This document shows, piece by piece, positions 1 to 5,821 of a DNA stretch of 9,302 nucleotides. The stretch lies in NCBI GenBank assembly GCA_900543485.1, contig UQRM01000052.1, positions 1 through 9,302 on the forward strand, read 5' to 3'. The stretch's first letter is position 1; every line of letters begins with the position of its first letter. The position numbers were made by a program, and so were the translations under genes. The notes under the pieces were generated by a model. It had not been told where the DNA came from, did no database searches, and was given only the letters and a program-made list of their open reading frames with translations. Source of the DNA: an uncultured Eubacterium sp. (lineage in GTDB: Bacteria > Bacillota > Clostridia > Peptostreptococcales > Anaerovoracaceae).

Positions 1-863
1 TTATTGGAATCGTTGCTATATCTGTTGCGAACGACGTATTTTCGGATATCGGTGTTTTTCTTCCTGCGGATGTGGCGGACGTTATTGTGGACGATAGGCC
101 TCAGCAGTGTGCGACGCTTTATCTTACGGTAAGGAGATATCAATTTGGCGATCCCTCTGTTATAGAGTTTGAAGCTGAGTATGCCTATCCAGTGTTCCTT
201 TTTCTTCGCTTTTTTGCTCTCTCCTCGTTCTGTTCCGCCTGCCGTTATTTTAGTCCCGCTTTTTACGGCGGCGATAAGATCGTTGTTGCAGCGTATGTCC
301 GCATCTATTTCGGTACACGCCATTCCTATATATTCACTGACATGGGAATCAGAGCCGGCGAAGGTGGGAACGCCGCAATCTTCGGCCAGAATAGCTGCCC
401 GTCTGTTGGATTCGGGTGATTCGCAGGTGTTGAAGGTCTCGATGAAGTCAAATTTCCTCATAAGGCGCATGTTCATATTTTTGAAGCCCATAAGGCTGGA
501 ACTGGCCACGCCGAAAGGATGGGCAGGCCCCAGTATGCCGCCGAAGAAATGGACTATTTTGATGAGCTTGCTGCATCGCATGCCACGTATGCTCAGGATG
601 CGGAGATAAAGCCCATCGGGCATGATGACCAGTATGTGGCCGGCATCTTTCGTATCGTATTCTATCCCCCTGATAACGCAGAAATTCCTGTAGCGGGGAT
701 CATCTTTTATGGCATCCCATGCTTTACAGCCTTTATAGCTGTTGTGGTCGGATATCATGAACCCGTCAAAGCCCAGAGCCATGAATTTGTGAACGAATTC
801 CCTGACAGATACTCTTGAATCAAGGGAGCCTTCCTTTGTATGACAGTGCAAATCAAATTTCAA
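1..863 (-). CDS. PHP-domain metal-dependent phosphoesterase (3' end outside window)
   Basis: The minus strand encodes 287 residues open to the left edge, so the C-terminus is missing. The PHP metal-binding set is clear: HxH at residues 6-8 (DLHCH), SDH at 38-40, E68 in RGIEY, H76 in GHIL, H115 in AHPFG, E142, and SDSH at 171-174. PHP proteins of this type hydrolyse phosphoesters with a di- or trinuclear metal centre; the substrate cannot be read from the sequence. The start is TTG at 863, giving MKFDLHCH, where such proteins normally begin. A GAGG lies 8 bases upstream, and an in-frame TAA at 888-890 leaves no upstream ATG. After the metal-binding core ends (about residue 210) the chain becomes very basic, with Lys/Arg clusters near 217-222, 247-251 and 264-269. 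This tail is longer than the minimal PHP core and may contact nucleic acid or membrane; that is inference. Family is confident, function is not. Confidence 0.88.
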   Translation of the reverse strand, partial: MKFDLHCHTKEGSLDSRVSVREFVHKFMALGFDGFMISDHNSYKGCKAWDAIKDDPRYRNFCVIRGIEYDTKDAGHILVIMPDGLYLRILSIRGMRCSKLIKIVHFFGGILGPAHPFGVASSSLMGFKNMNMRLMRKFDFIETFNTCESPESNRRAAILAEDCGVPTFAGSDSHVSEYIGMACTEIDADIRCNNDLIAAVKSGTKITAGGTERGESKKAKKKEHWIGILSFKLYNRGIAKLISPYRKIKRRTLLRPIVHNNVRHIRRKKNTDIRKYVVRNRYSNDSN

Positions 864-922
864 TCTTTTCGCCTCGGTTCTTAATTCTTATGGATGGAGC
901 AGCTGACGCTTCTCTGTATATA

Positions 923-951
923 ATAGTATTCCCAAACCGGAAAAAATTCAA
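923..951 (-). promoter_or_regulatory. Candidate promoter for the PHP gene
   Basis: Read on the minus strand, TTGAAT (951-946) is followed after 17 bases by TACTAT (928-923). The hexamers are imperfect, and an overlapping TATTAT (925-920) is an alternative -10. The site lies about 60 bases upstream of the TTG start and back to back with the riboswitch promoter. Confidence 0.35.
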
Positions 952-990
952 TGAAAAATGTGTGAAAAAAATTTTGACGGTAAAACCCAG

Positions 991-1020
991 TTGACACCAT
1001 TGCGAGGACAACGTTATAAT
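991..1020 (+). promoter_or_regulatory. Sigma-A promoter for the FMN riboswitch-ribU transcript
   Basis: Perfect TTGACA at 991-996 and perfect TATAAT at 1015-1020, separated by 18 bases. Transcription should start near 1027, a few bases before the first stem of the aptamer, so the whole riboswitch is included. Both hexamers match consensus, which suggests strong constitutive initiation with control exerted downstream by the riboswitch. Confidence 0.85.
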
Positions 1021-1031
1021 ATTGATGTAAA

Positions 1032-1169
1032 TTTGTTTCGGGGCGAGGTGAAAGTCCTCACCGGCGGTGTATGACGATGAATGTCACAAGTCCGCGAACC
1101 CGCGCATTGAGCGGGCCGAACGGGTGAGAATCCCGTACCGACGGTCACAGTCCGGATGGAAGAAACGAA
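1032..1169 (+). promoter_or_regulatory. FMN riboswitch aptamer (RFN element)
   Basis: The conserved RFN blocks occur in order: GGGGCGAGGTGAAAG at 1040-1054, ACCGGCGGT near 1060-1068, AGTCCGCGA near 1089-1097, GGTGAGAATCCCG near 1125-1137, ACCGACGGTCACAGTCCGGA at 1136-1155, and the closing GATGGAAGA. The closing P1 helix pairs 1032-1039 with 1162-1169 (eight pairs including one G-U). The element senses flavin mononucleotide in the nascent transcript. Its position between a consensus promoter and a terminator, upstream of ribU, indicates transcriptional repression of riboflavin uptake when FMN is plentiful. Confidence 0.97.
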
Positions 1170-1222
1170 ATACTTGCGGCGTGTGGCGGACAGTCGTTGC
1201 TGTCTGCAAACGCGAGTGTTTT
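1167..1222 (+). promoter_or_regulatory. Nested stem between FMN aptamer and terminator
   Basis: Bases 1167-1178 can pair with 1211-1222 (12 pairs, several of them G-U). Inside this, 1186-1193 pairs with 1200-1207 as an eight-pair hairpin with a six-base loop. The outer stem uses bases 1167-1169, which are also the last three bases of the P1 helix, so it partly competes with the closed aptamer. It does not overlap the terminator stem, so a simple antiterminator role is not proven. It may instead act by folding order or pausing. The pairing is seen by eye; the role is inferred. Confidence 0.55.
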
Positions 1223-1223
1223 T

Positions 1224-1252
1224 ATCTCGGGATAGATTGCCCGGGATTTTTT
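1224..1252 (+). terminator. Intrinsic terminator of the riboswitch leader
   Basis: ATCTCGGG (1224-1231) pairs with CCCGGGAT (1240-1247) around an eight-base loop, eight pairs including one G-U. The 3' arm runs into six consecutive T (1247-1252). It lies 55 bases after the aptamer and 87 bases before the ribU start, the expected place for FMN-dependent attenuation. A further inverted repeat, CCTCTG at 1265-1270 with CAGAGG at 1294-1299, follows without a T-run. Confidence 0.85.
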
Positions 1253-1339
1253 GATTGAGCGGCACCTCTGCGCCATGCTCCGAAGCGAGACGACAGAGGC
1301 TGAAATGATGATATACAGTGGAAAGAAGGAGTGTTGTAC

Positions 1340-1930
1340 ATGTCTCAGAAGACTAACTACGGAAATATCGATGACAGACACAGGATGACTGGCAGGGAGA
1401 AGACAGTCAGGCTGGCGAAGATGGGTATGCTGGTGGCAATATCGGTGGTGCTGGTATATTTTATACATTTTCCCATATTCCCGGCAGTGGCGTTTCTCGA
1501 ATATGATCCCGCCGATATACCTATACTGATAGGGACCTTTGCCTTCGGTCCGGTGGCAGGCGTGCTGCTTACCATCGTGACATCCGTGGTCCAGGGTGTG
1601 ACTGTCAGCGCTGCCAGCGGAGCCTACGGGATAATAATGCACATAATCGCTACCAGTGTGCTGGTGATAGTGGCAGGTGTCATATATAAATTCAACAAGA
1701 CGAGAAAAGGCGCGGTGATCGCGTTGATATGCGGTACGGCGGCTATGGCCGTGGTGATGATAGGCGCTAATCTGATAATCACGCCGCTGTTCATGGGTGT
1801 GCCACGCAGCATGGTATGGGATCTGATGCCGTTTATAGTGGGCTTCAATGCCATAAAAGCAGGCATAAATTCTATCGTTACATTTTTCCTTTATAAGAGG
1901 ATATCGGGATTTCTGCACAGAACGGCGTAA
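1340..1930 (+). CDS. ribU: Riboflavin ECF transporter substrate-binding subunit RibU
   Basis: A 196-residue integral membrane protein with about six hydrophobic segments (roughly 25-48, 59-70, 72-90, 95-116, 124-152, 163-186). It is the S component of an energy-coupling factor transporter: it binds riboflavin outside the cell and works with a shared EcfA/EcfA'/EcfT module, which is not in this window. Family hallmarks are FLEYDPADIP at 52-61, the following IGTFAFGP, and NLIITPLFMGVP at 144-155. An FMN riboswitch directly upstream confirms the substrate. The start is ATG at 1340, with GGAG (1328-1331) eight bases upstream; the in-frame GTG at 1331 overlaps this ribosome binding site and is unlikely. 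The soluble N-terminus before the first membrane segment, about 24 residues, is polar and charged. The gene converges on the DUF2971 gene, with 44 bases between stop codons. Confidence 0.95.
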   Translation: MSQKTNYGNIDDRHRMTGREKTVRLAKMGMLVAISVVLVYFIHFPIFPAVAFLEYDPADIPILIGTFAFGPVAGVLLTIVTSVVQGVTVSAASGAYGIIMHIIATSVLVIVAGVIYKFNKTRKGAVIALICGTAAMAVVMIGANLIITPLFMGVPRSMVWDLMPFIVGFNAIKAGINSIVTFFLYKRISGFLHRTA

Positions 1931-1974
1931 CGGACCAATATGAGACCGGCCCGCCGGAGCTGAGAAGGGTGCGT

Positions 1975-2832
1975 TCAATACCGCAGATTTATCTTCGACA
2001 GGCAGACCTCAGCGCTGTAGCCCAGCTGCCTGGCATACATCTGCATACCCTCCTTGGCGAGATCCACATGATTTTGGGGAGCTACTGTTATCCTGTTGAC
2101 GGCATCATGGGCTTTCCTCAGGTTCACACGTATGTATGGGAGCAGGAAGCCATCCTTTTCGCGATAATGGACTTCACTGTCGCTTGTCTCTTTGAGGACG
2201 ACCCGGTATTCCTTTTCTGCGGCGAATTCCTCCTGCTTGAAGAAAACCGCATATATGGACATGGCTTTTTTGAATTGTTTGCAGTATTTCCTGAAGGATT
2301 CATCGCCGCCGTTCCCGGCGGCGTTTTTCATTATATCGTCGAATGAGCAGCCCAGATTTTGGGGGATATCTTTTGTGAGAAGATCATGTATGATTTTTCT
2401 CTGGGTTTCTCTGGAATATATCAAAAGTCCATGGTAGGAGATTTTTTTTGTCCTGCTTATCATGTCGAGCAACTCGCCGCTTTTGAATTCCAGATTATAT
2501 CCGGTGTTGTTGCCGAATTCGGACCAGAGCGTGATGCTGTCGGCTTCCACTGAGAAGGATAGGACGTAGTAGCATTGCCTCTTCATCTCCTCGGTCGTAA
2601 GAGAGAGCTGCTGGCGCAGGGAACTGTGCTCCTCAAGTATAGGGAACTCGGTGAGTACATCCCGAGTCAGAGCCAGGGTGTAGCGCATCTCGTTGGTGTC
2701 GTTGAGGAAATCGCTCTTGGTGGCAAAGAAGGCCTTGTCTTTCAGGATGCCTTGGACACCGCGGCACTTAGTGTAATGGTATAGATTTTCTTCGGGCTGT
2801 ATCCTTTTCAGCAGGATATGTTTGTTGGGCAC
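1975..2832 (-). CDS. DUF2971 domain protein, function unknown
   Basis: A 285-residue soluble protein of the DUF2971 family (PF11185). Visible hallmarks in order are LYHYT at 17-21, FLNDTNE at 42-48, the LSFSVEADSITLWSEFG block at 91-107, GYNLEF at 111-116, and FFKQEEFAAEKEYR at 197-210. The start is GTG at 2832, with GGAG six bases upstream on the minus strand; the first residues are MPNKHILLKR. No activity is established for the family as far as I know. The N-terminal YHYT...FLND pattern recalls ADP-ribosyltransferase-like folds, but that is only a pattern impression. The gene lies 49 bases downstream of the HD-domain gene on the same strand and is probably co-transcribed with it. No signal peptide or membrane segment is evident. 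Confidence 0.85.
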   Translation of the reverse strand: MPNKHILLKRIQPEENLYHYTKCRGVQGILKDKAFFATKSDFLNDTNEMRYTLALTRDVLTEFPILEEHSSLRQQLSLTTEEMKRQCYYVLSFSVEADSITLWSEFGNNTGYNLEFKSGELLDMISRTKKISYHGLLIYSRETQRKIIHDLLTKDIPQNLGCSFDDIMKNAAGNGGDESFRKYCKQFKKAMSIYAVFFKQEEFAAEKEYRVVLKETSDSEVHYREKDGFLLPYIRVNLRKAHDAVNRITVAPQNHVDLAKEGMQMYARQLGYSAEVCLSKINLRY

Positions 2833-2881
2833 GGCGGACTCCTTTTTCTGTATCAGATTTCTGCATCAAATATCGGGACTG

Positions 2882-3550
2882 TCAGCAGAGCTTGCTGCCG
2901 TTGGCCACCAGCTTGAACTTATAGCCAAGCACTTCGGCGGCCCGCTTACACATGATCATCCGTTCAAGGAATATTTCAAAATAATCCATCAGACTGCAGA
3001 TATCGTCGTCCAGCTCAAGATTCATCTGTACAGTCCTTTTGTCCTTGTTGATCTCCAGTTTGGATGACAGAGCGGCATAGTTGACTCGGTCATGGATATC
3101 GAAGTTTTCCTTGATCGGATTCTGGACCCTGTTCCTCCTGACGTCTGTCTTATCGGCCAGTATGAGCGCCGCAGAGATGGGGTCGACCGCGTTGCCGCTG
3201 CTTTCGTCGTGGTGACCGATGGCAGAAGTTATGGTCATGATATCTTCCAGAGACATTTTCATTTCCTTAAGTATCTGATATGCCAGCAACGCTCCGCTGT
3301 GAGCATGGTCATTTCTGTTGATGCAGTTGCCGATATCGTGCATATAGCCGGCGATGCGACCCAGTTCGATGTCGTGGCTGCTGTAGCCCAGGGATTTAAG
3401 TATCCATCCGGCCCGTGCGGCGACCTTGGCGGCGTGCTTTGTCGAATGGTCGGTGAAGCCCATTGTTTTCAGGACACAGTTGCCCTTATCGATCAGCATA
3501 TTTATCTCTTCGTTTTTTCGTATATCCTTGTATTTGATTTTTTCTCCCAT
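2882..3550 (-). CDS. HD-domain phosphohydrolase
   Basis: A 222-residue protein with a complete HD metal site: H39 in the DHSTKHA segment, H71-D72 in YMHDIGN, and D133 in LADKTD. Extra histidines at H82, H84 and H113-H114 (GHHDE) resemble HD enzymes that bind two metals. HD proteins usually hydrolyse phosphomonoesters or phosphodiesters, often of nucleotides; the substrate here is unknown. The HD core fills residues 30-140. The C-terminal third (about 155-222) contains Asp/Glu-rich and helical stretches (LELDDDICSLMDYFEIF) with no recognised domain. The start is ATG at 3550, with AAGG five bases upstream. It is the first gene of a two-gene unit with the DUF2971 gene, behind the repeat-bearing intergenic region. 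Confidence 0.9.
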   Translation of the reverse strand: MGEKIKYKDIRKNEEINMLIDKGNCVLKTMGFTDHSTKHAAKVAARAGWILKSLGYSSHDIELGRIAGYMHDIGNCINRNDHAHSGALLAYQILKEMKMSLEDIMTITSAIGHHDESSGNAVDPISAALILADKTDVRRNRVQNPIKENFDIHDRVNYAALSSKLEINKDKRTVQMNLELDDDICSLMDYFEIFLERMIMCKRAAEVLGYKFKLVANGSKLC

Positions 3551-3570
3551 AATTACCTTCCATTTACATT

Positions 3571-3599
3571 GTATTAATTAAATATTGTAGTACGTCGAA
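3571..3599 (-). promoter_or_regulatory. Candidate promoter for the HD-DUF2971 unit
   Basis: On the minus strand TTCGAC (3599-3594) and TAATAC (3576-3571) are 17 bases apart in an AT-rich stretch, directly upstream of the HD start at 3550. The -10 match is mediocre, and the predicted leader would be only about 15 bases, so this is tentative. Confidence 0.3.
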
Positions 3600-3749
3600 G
3601 ACGCGGCGACTATCCTGTTCGTGTAAAATCTCTGTAAAAAGGGTGAAAAACAGGCGGAAAGTAAAGGCGTACTCAGCTAAATGGCGTGCTAACAGATACA
3701 GTTCATCGGATCTCGTTTTCAGACGATATACGATAGCCTTCCGAAGCGA

Positions 3750-4000
3750 TATGCCTAAGAGGGGAATTTTGGGAGACCTTTTTGGCATAATTTCCATGTT
3801 TCGAAGGTACTGACAGAGGGTAATATGCCAAATCATACTGTTGAAATACGGATCATAGGCATTATTCCCCTTTCTGCTGAGAAGAAATATGCTAAAAAGC
3901 TTGGTGTAAATATCATCTTTTGGCATATTCGTTTTCGGGAAGGTCACTCCATTCATGTATTTATGCCTAATGAAAGGGAAAAAGCTGATGTTTTGGCATA
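3750..4000. repeat. Array of four ~40-bp imperfect palindromes (TATGCC...GGCATA)
   Basis: Four units share inverted ends with a variable interior: A 3750-3789, B 3824-3864, C 3888-3927, D 3962-4000. One end reads TATGCCAAA and the other TATGCCTA (TATGCTA in C, TAATGCCTA in B). By this asymmetry A, C and D face the same way and B is inverted. The interiors, about 28 bases, are not conserved. The gaps are 34, 23 and 34 bases. Centre-to-centre distances are about 74.5, 63.5 and 73.5 bases, close to 7, 6 and 7 helical turns. The array sits between the divergent HD-DUF2971 and tsaE units. It could be a multi-site operator, a recombinase or transposase binding region, or a dispersed genomic repeat. 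The repeats are directly visible; the role is unknown. Confidence 0.7.
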
Positions 4001-4123
4001 TCCGACATCTGCGAGAGAAGGCAGCCCCTCTGTGAATCTGGTATGAATTCAACATATGTCCTGACAGCTAAGCCGGGTTAAACTATCTTTCTCCCCACCG
4101 GCCTTTATATTCTGCTGTTTGTG

Positions 4124-4132
4124 TGGTATACT
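4124..4132 (+). promoter_or_regulatory. Extended -10 promoter candidate for the tsaE operon
   Basis: TGG directly followed by TATACT (4127-4132) forms an extended -10 element. No good -35 hexamer lies 17 bases upstream, which is tolerable for extended -10 promoters. Transcription would begin near 4139, almost at the first ATG of tsaE (4142). Confidence 0.5.
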
Positions 4133-4141
4133 ACATTAGTT

Positions 4142-4567
4142 ATGGAGAAGAAAGAAATACTGATGAAAAATGAAGAGGCGGTGCGGGATTTCGGCAGGGA
4201 AATGGGGAAGAATCTGTCCTCCGGCAGTATCGTAGCCCTTACGGGAGACTTGGGGACTGGAAAAACCACATTGACTAAGGCTATCGCTGAAGGTCTTGGC
4301 GTGACTGAGACAATAACCAGCCCCACCTTCAATATCGTAAAGCAGTATGAGAGCGGACGGCTGCCTCTCTATCATTTCGACGTCTACAGGATAGGGGACG
4401 TGGAAGAGATGTATGAGCTGGGGTATGAAGAATACTTCTTTGGCAGCGGTATCTGCGTTATAGAGTGGGCCGAGCTCATAGATGAGATCATCCCGGAGGA
4501 AGCCATCCGCATACAGATAGGATACGGACGAGGGGAAGGAGAGCGTATTTACAGGTGTATATTTTAG
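4142..4567 (+). CDS. tsaE: tRNA t6A37 biosynthesis ATPase TsaE
   Basis: TsaE is the small P-loop ATPase that, with TsaB and TsaD, supports transfer of the threonylcarbamoyl group to A37 of ANN-decoding tRNAs. Seen from ATG 4142 (141 residues): Walker A GDLGTGKTT at 35-43, the family's SPTF at 60-63, HFDVYR at 79-83, and VIEWAE at 106-111. Length is typical. Start choice is uncertain. ATG 4142 keeps the N-terminal strand before the NEEAV helix, as in E. coli TsaE, but has no ribosome binding site and lies within a few bases of the predicted transcription start. ATG 4163 (134 residues) has a distant GGAG (15 bases) and would lose that strand. I prefer 4142. The 3' end overlaps tsaB by 13 bases, indicating translational coupling. 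Confidence 0.94.
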   Translation: MEKKEILMKNEEAVRDFGREMGKNLSSGSIVALTGDLGTGKTTLTKAIAEGLGVTETITSPTFNIVKQYESGRLPLYHFDVYRIGDVEEMYELGYEEYFFGSGICVIEWAELIDEIIPEEAIRIQIGYGRGEGERIYRCIF

Positions 4568-5265
4568 GAATAGAGACGACGGGAGCCTTTGCTTCCGCGG
4601 CAGTGATGAGAGACGATCAGGTGACCGGATATATAAAAGGAAATGACAGGTTCTCACATCTGCAAAATCTGACGCCTCAGATAGAACAGGTGATAAAGGA
4701 GAGTGGCATTGCTCTCGCCGATCTGGATGTAATCGCCGTATCGCATGGGCCGGGATCCTTTACGGGGATCAGGATAGGTGTATCGACGGCCAGGGCTTTG
4801 TCACAGATCCTGGGAACGCCGTGTGCAGCCGTTTCCAGCCTGGAAGCGCTGGCGCTGAACGCCGCGCCGATGGACAGCGGGGTACTCGTTTGCCCGATGC
4901 TGGACGCCAGGAGAAATCAGATATACGGCGGCGGATACATCCTGACGGAAGAGGGGCCGAAGGAGGAGATCAAGGCCGGGCCTTATATGCTGGATGAATT
5001 CATGTCGAAGACGGAAAATTATCGTCGGATATTGCTGTTAGGCGATGCAACAGACAGGTATGGTAGAGAGATAGGGCAACTAAGGCATGAAGGTGTGGAT
5101 ATCGCCGCTGAGGGGATCAGATATCAGGATGCTGTCTCGGTAGCAAGGCTGGGAAGCAGGATATATGCTGAAGGTGGCGGAGTAGGATACAGCCAGTTAG
5201 AGCCGGATTACATGCGTCTGGCTGAAGCGGAGAGGAAGCTGCGGCGAAAGCAGCAGGAGGGCTGA
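4555..5265 (+). CDS. tsaB: tRNA t6A37 complex subunit TsaB
   Basis: A 236-residue ASKHA-fold protein that dimerises with TsaD and recruits TsaE in the t6A complex. The N-terminal YILGIETTG matches the family phosphate-1 strand, and GPGSFTGIRIG at 65-75 is the TsaB signature. PMLDARRNQIYGG at about 114-126 is also typical. Unlike TsaD it lacks the HxxxH metal site, as expected for the non-catalytic paralogue. The start is GTG at 4555, inside the end of tsaE. AAGGAG (4536-4541) lies 13 bases upstream, slightly long, which fits a dependence on coupled translation from tsaE. The C-terminal end (SQLEPDYMRLAEAER) is the usual TsaB ending, followed by a short basic tail. Confidence 0.96.
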   Translation: MYILGIETTGAFASAAVMRDDQVTGYIKGNDRFSHLQNLTPQIEQVIKESGIALADLDVIAVSHGPGSFTGIRIGVSTARALSQILGTPCAAVSSLEALALNAAPMDSGVLVCPMLDARRNQIYGGGYILTEEGPKEEIKAGPYMLDEFMSKTENYRRILLLGDATDRYGREIGQLRHEGVDIAAEGIRYQDAVSVARLGSRIYAEGGGVGYSQLEPDYMRLAEAERKLRRKQQEG

Positions 5266-5269
5266 AATT

Positions 5270-5767
5270 ATGGCTGAAGTCGTGGTAAGGCAGGCTGTTG
5301 CCGACGATATGGAGGACATATATGAGATAGAGCACCTGTGCTTCCCTGATCCGTGGAGTCGGGACGCTCTTCTCTACGAGCTTACGGAAAACCCCAGGGC
5401 ATTTTACATCGTGGCGGAGCTGGAAGGTCAGGTTGTAGGCTATGCGGGGTTGTGGTGGATAGGAGACGAGGGCCATGTGACCAACGTGGCTGTCAGGCCG
5501 GGATTCAGGAACAGACATATTGGTCAGGCTATCGTCAGCGTTATGATAGATTTCACATCAGGAGAGGGCATCTTGCATCATACTCTGGAGGTGAGGCGTT
5601 CCAATGAACCGGCAATCAGACTGTACGAGAAATTCGGATTCCGTCAGGAAGGGGTGCGTAAGGGGTATTATCTCAATAATGGCGAAGACGCTATAATCAT
5701 GTGGCGCCATAGCGATGATGATCGGAACGGTCAGAAAAACTGGAACAGTCAGAAAGTGCGGGAATAA
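5270..5767 (+). CDS. rimI: GNAT acetyltransferase RimI
   Basis: A 165-residue GNAT-fold N-alpha-acetyltransferase. In E. coli RimI acetylates the N-terminus of ribosomal protein bS18, and homologues can act more broadly. Visible features are the N-terminal region with FPDPWS at 25-30, the strand NVAVRPGFR at 72-80, the acetyl-CoA motif RHIGQA at 82-87 (an R-x-x-G-x-A form), and the C-terminal LEVRRSNEPAIRLYEKFGF at 106-124 followed by RKGYY and NGEDAIIM. The start is ATG at 5270, with AGGAGG nine bases upstream and four bases after the tsaB stop. A 17-residue polar tail after the catalytic domain carries a small internal duplication (RNGQKNW / NSQK) and lies outside the usual family length of about 150. 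Neighbourhood between tsaB and tsaD is classic. Confidence 0.95.
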   Translation: MAEVVVRQAVADDMEDIYEIEHLCFPDPWSRDALLYELTENPRAFYIVAELEGQVVGYAGLWWIGDEGHVTNVAVRPGFRNRHIGQAIVSVMIDFTSGEGILHHTLEVRRSNEPAIRLYEKFGFRQEGVRKGYYLNNGEDAIIMWRHSDDDRNGQKNWNSQKVRE

Positions 5768-5771
5768 AAGA

Positions 5772-5818
5772 CGCTCCTCCGGAAGATAATAGGAATATAA
5801 GATTATCTGAGGAGGGCG
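5772..5818 (+). promoter_or_regulatory. Hairpin enclosing the ribosome binding site of the small Cys protein
   Basis: Just after the rimI stop, 5772-5780 and 5784-5790 pair with 5802-5808 and 5811-5818. The helix has seven pairs (AGATAAT with ATTATCT), then a small interior loop, five pairs (CCTCC with GGAGG), a one-base bulge, and three closing pairs. The apical loop is 11 bases. The GGAGG at 5811-5815 is the ribosome binding site for the ATG at 5822, so the fold would hide it completely. There is no T-run, so it is not an ordinary terminator. Likely a translational control element or an RNA-processing site; role inferred. Confidence 0.6.
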
Positions 5819-5821
5819 GAT

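Larger units (their letters stand above)
3564..4055 (-). other. Long open frame in repeat-bearing intergenic region, probably not a gene
   Basis: This minus-strand frame of 163 codons stops 13 bases before the HD start and spans most of the 590-base intergenic region. Its only ribosome-binding-like motif is AGGA placed unusually close (3 bases) to the ATG. The palindromic repeats fall in different reading frames within it because their 63-75 base spacing is mostly not a multiple of three, so the repeats are not a protein repeat. Arginine codons include many CGN, unlike the AGG/AGA-rich neighbours, and no known domain is recognisable. A 73-codon plus-strand frame at 3825-4046 is equally unconvincing. 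I read the region as non-coding repeat DNA, possibly of foreign origin; a short novel protein cannot be excluded. Confidence 0.3.

Noticed and set aside
1331..1339. GTG at 1331 as the ribU start
   Set aside because: It overlaps the GGAG ribosome binding site that is properly spaced for ATG 1340.
1945..1960. GC-rich palindrome (CCGG-CCCG-CCGG) between ribU and the DUF2971 gene as a bidirectional terminator
   Set aside because: The stem is only four pairs and has no T-run on either strand.
1145..1978. 277-codon minus-strand frame opposite ribU and the riboswitch
   Set aside because: It runs antisense across a clear FMN aptamer and the ribU gene, has a His/Tyr/Arg-rich shadow composition and no recognisable domain.
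3750..4000. Regularly spaced repeats read as a CRISPR array
   Set aside because: The units have conserved ends but variable interiors, one is inverted, gaps are unequal (34, 23, 34), and no cas-like gene is nearby.
4071..4104. GCCGG...CCGGC inverted repeat upstream of tsaE
   Set aside because: Five pairs with a loop of more than 20 bases and no T-run; likely chance.
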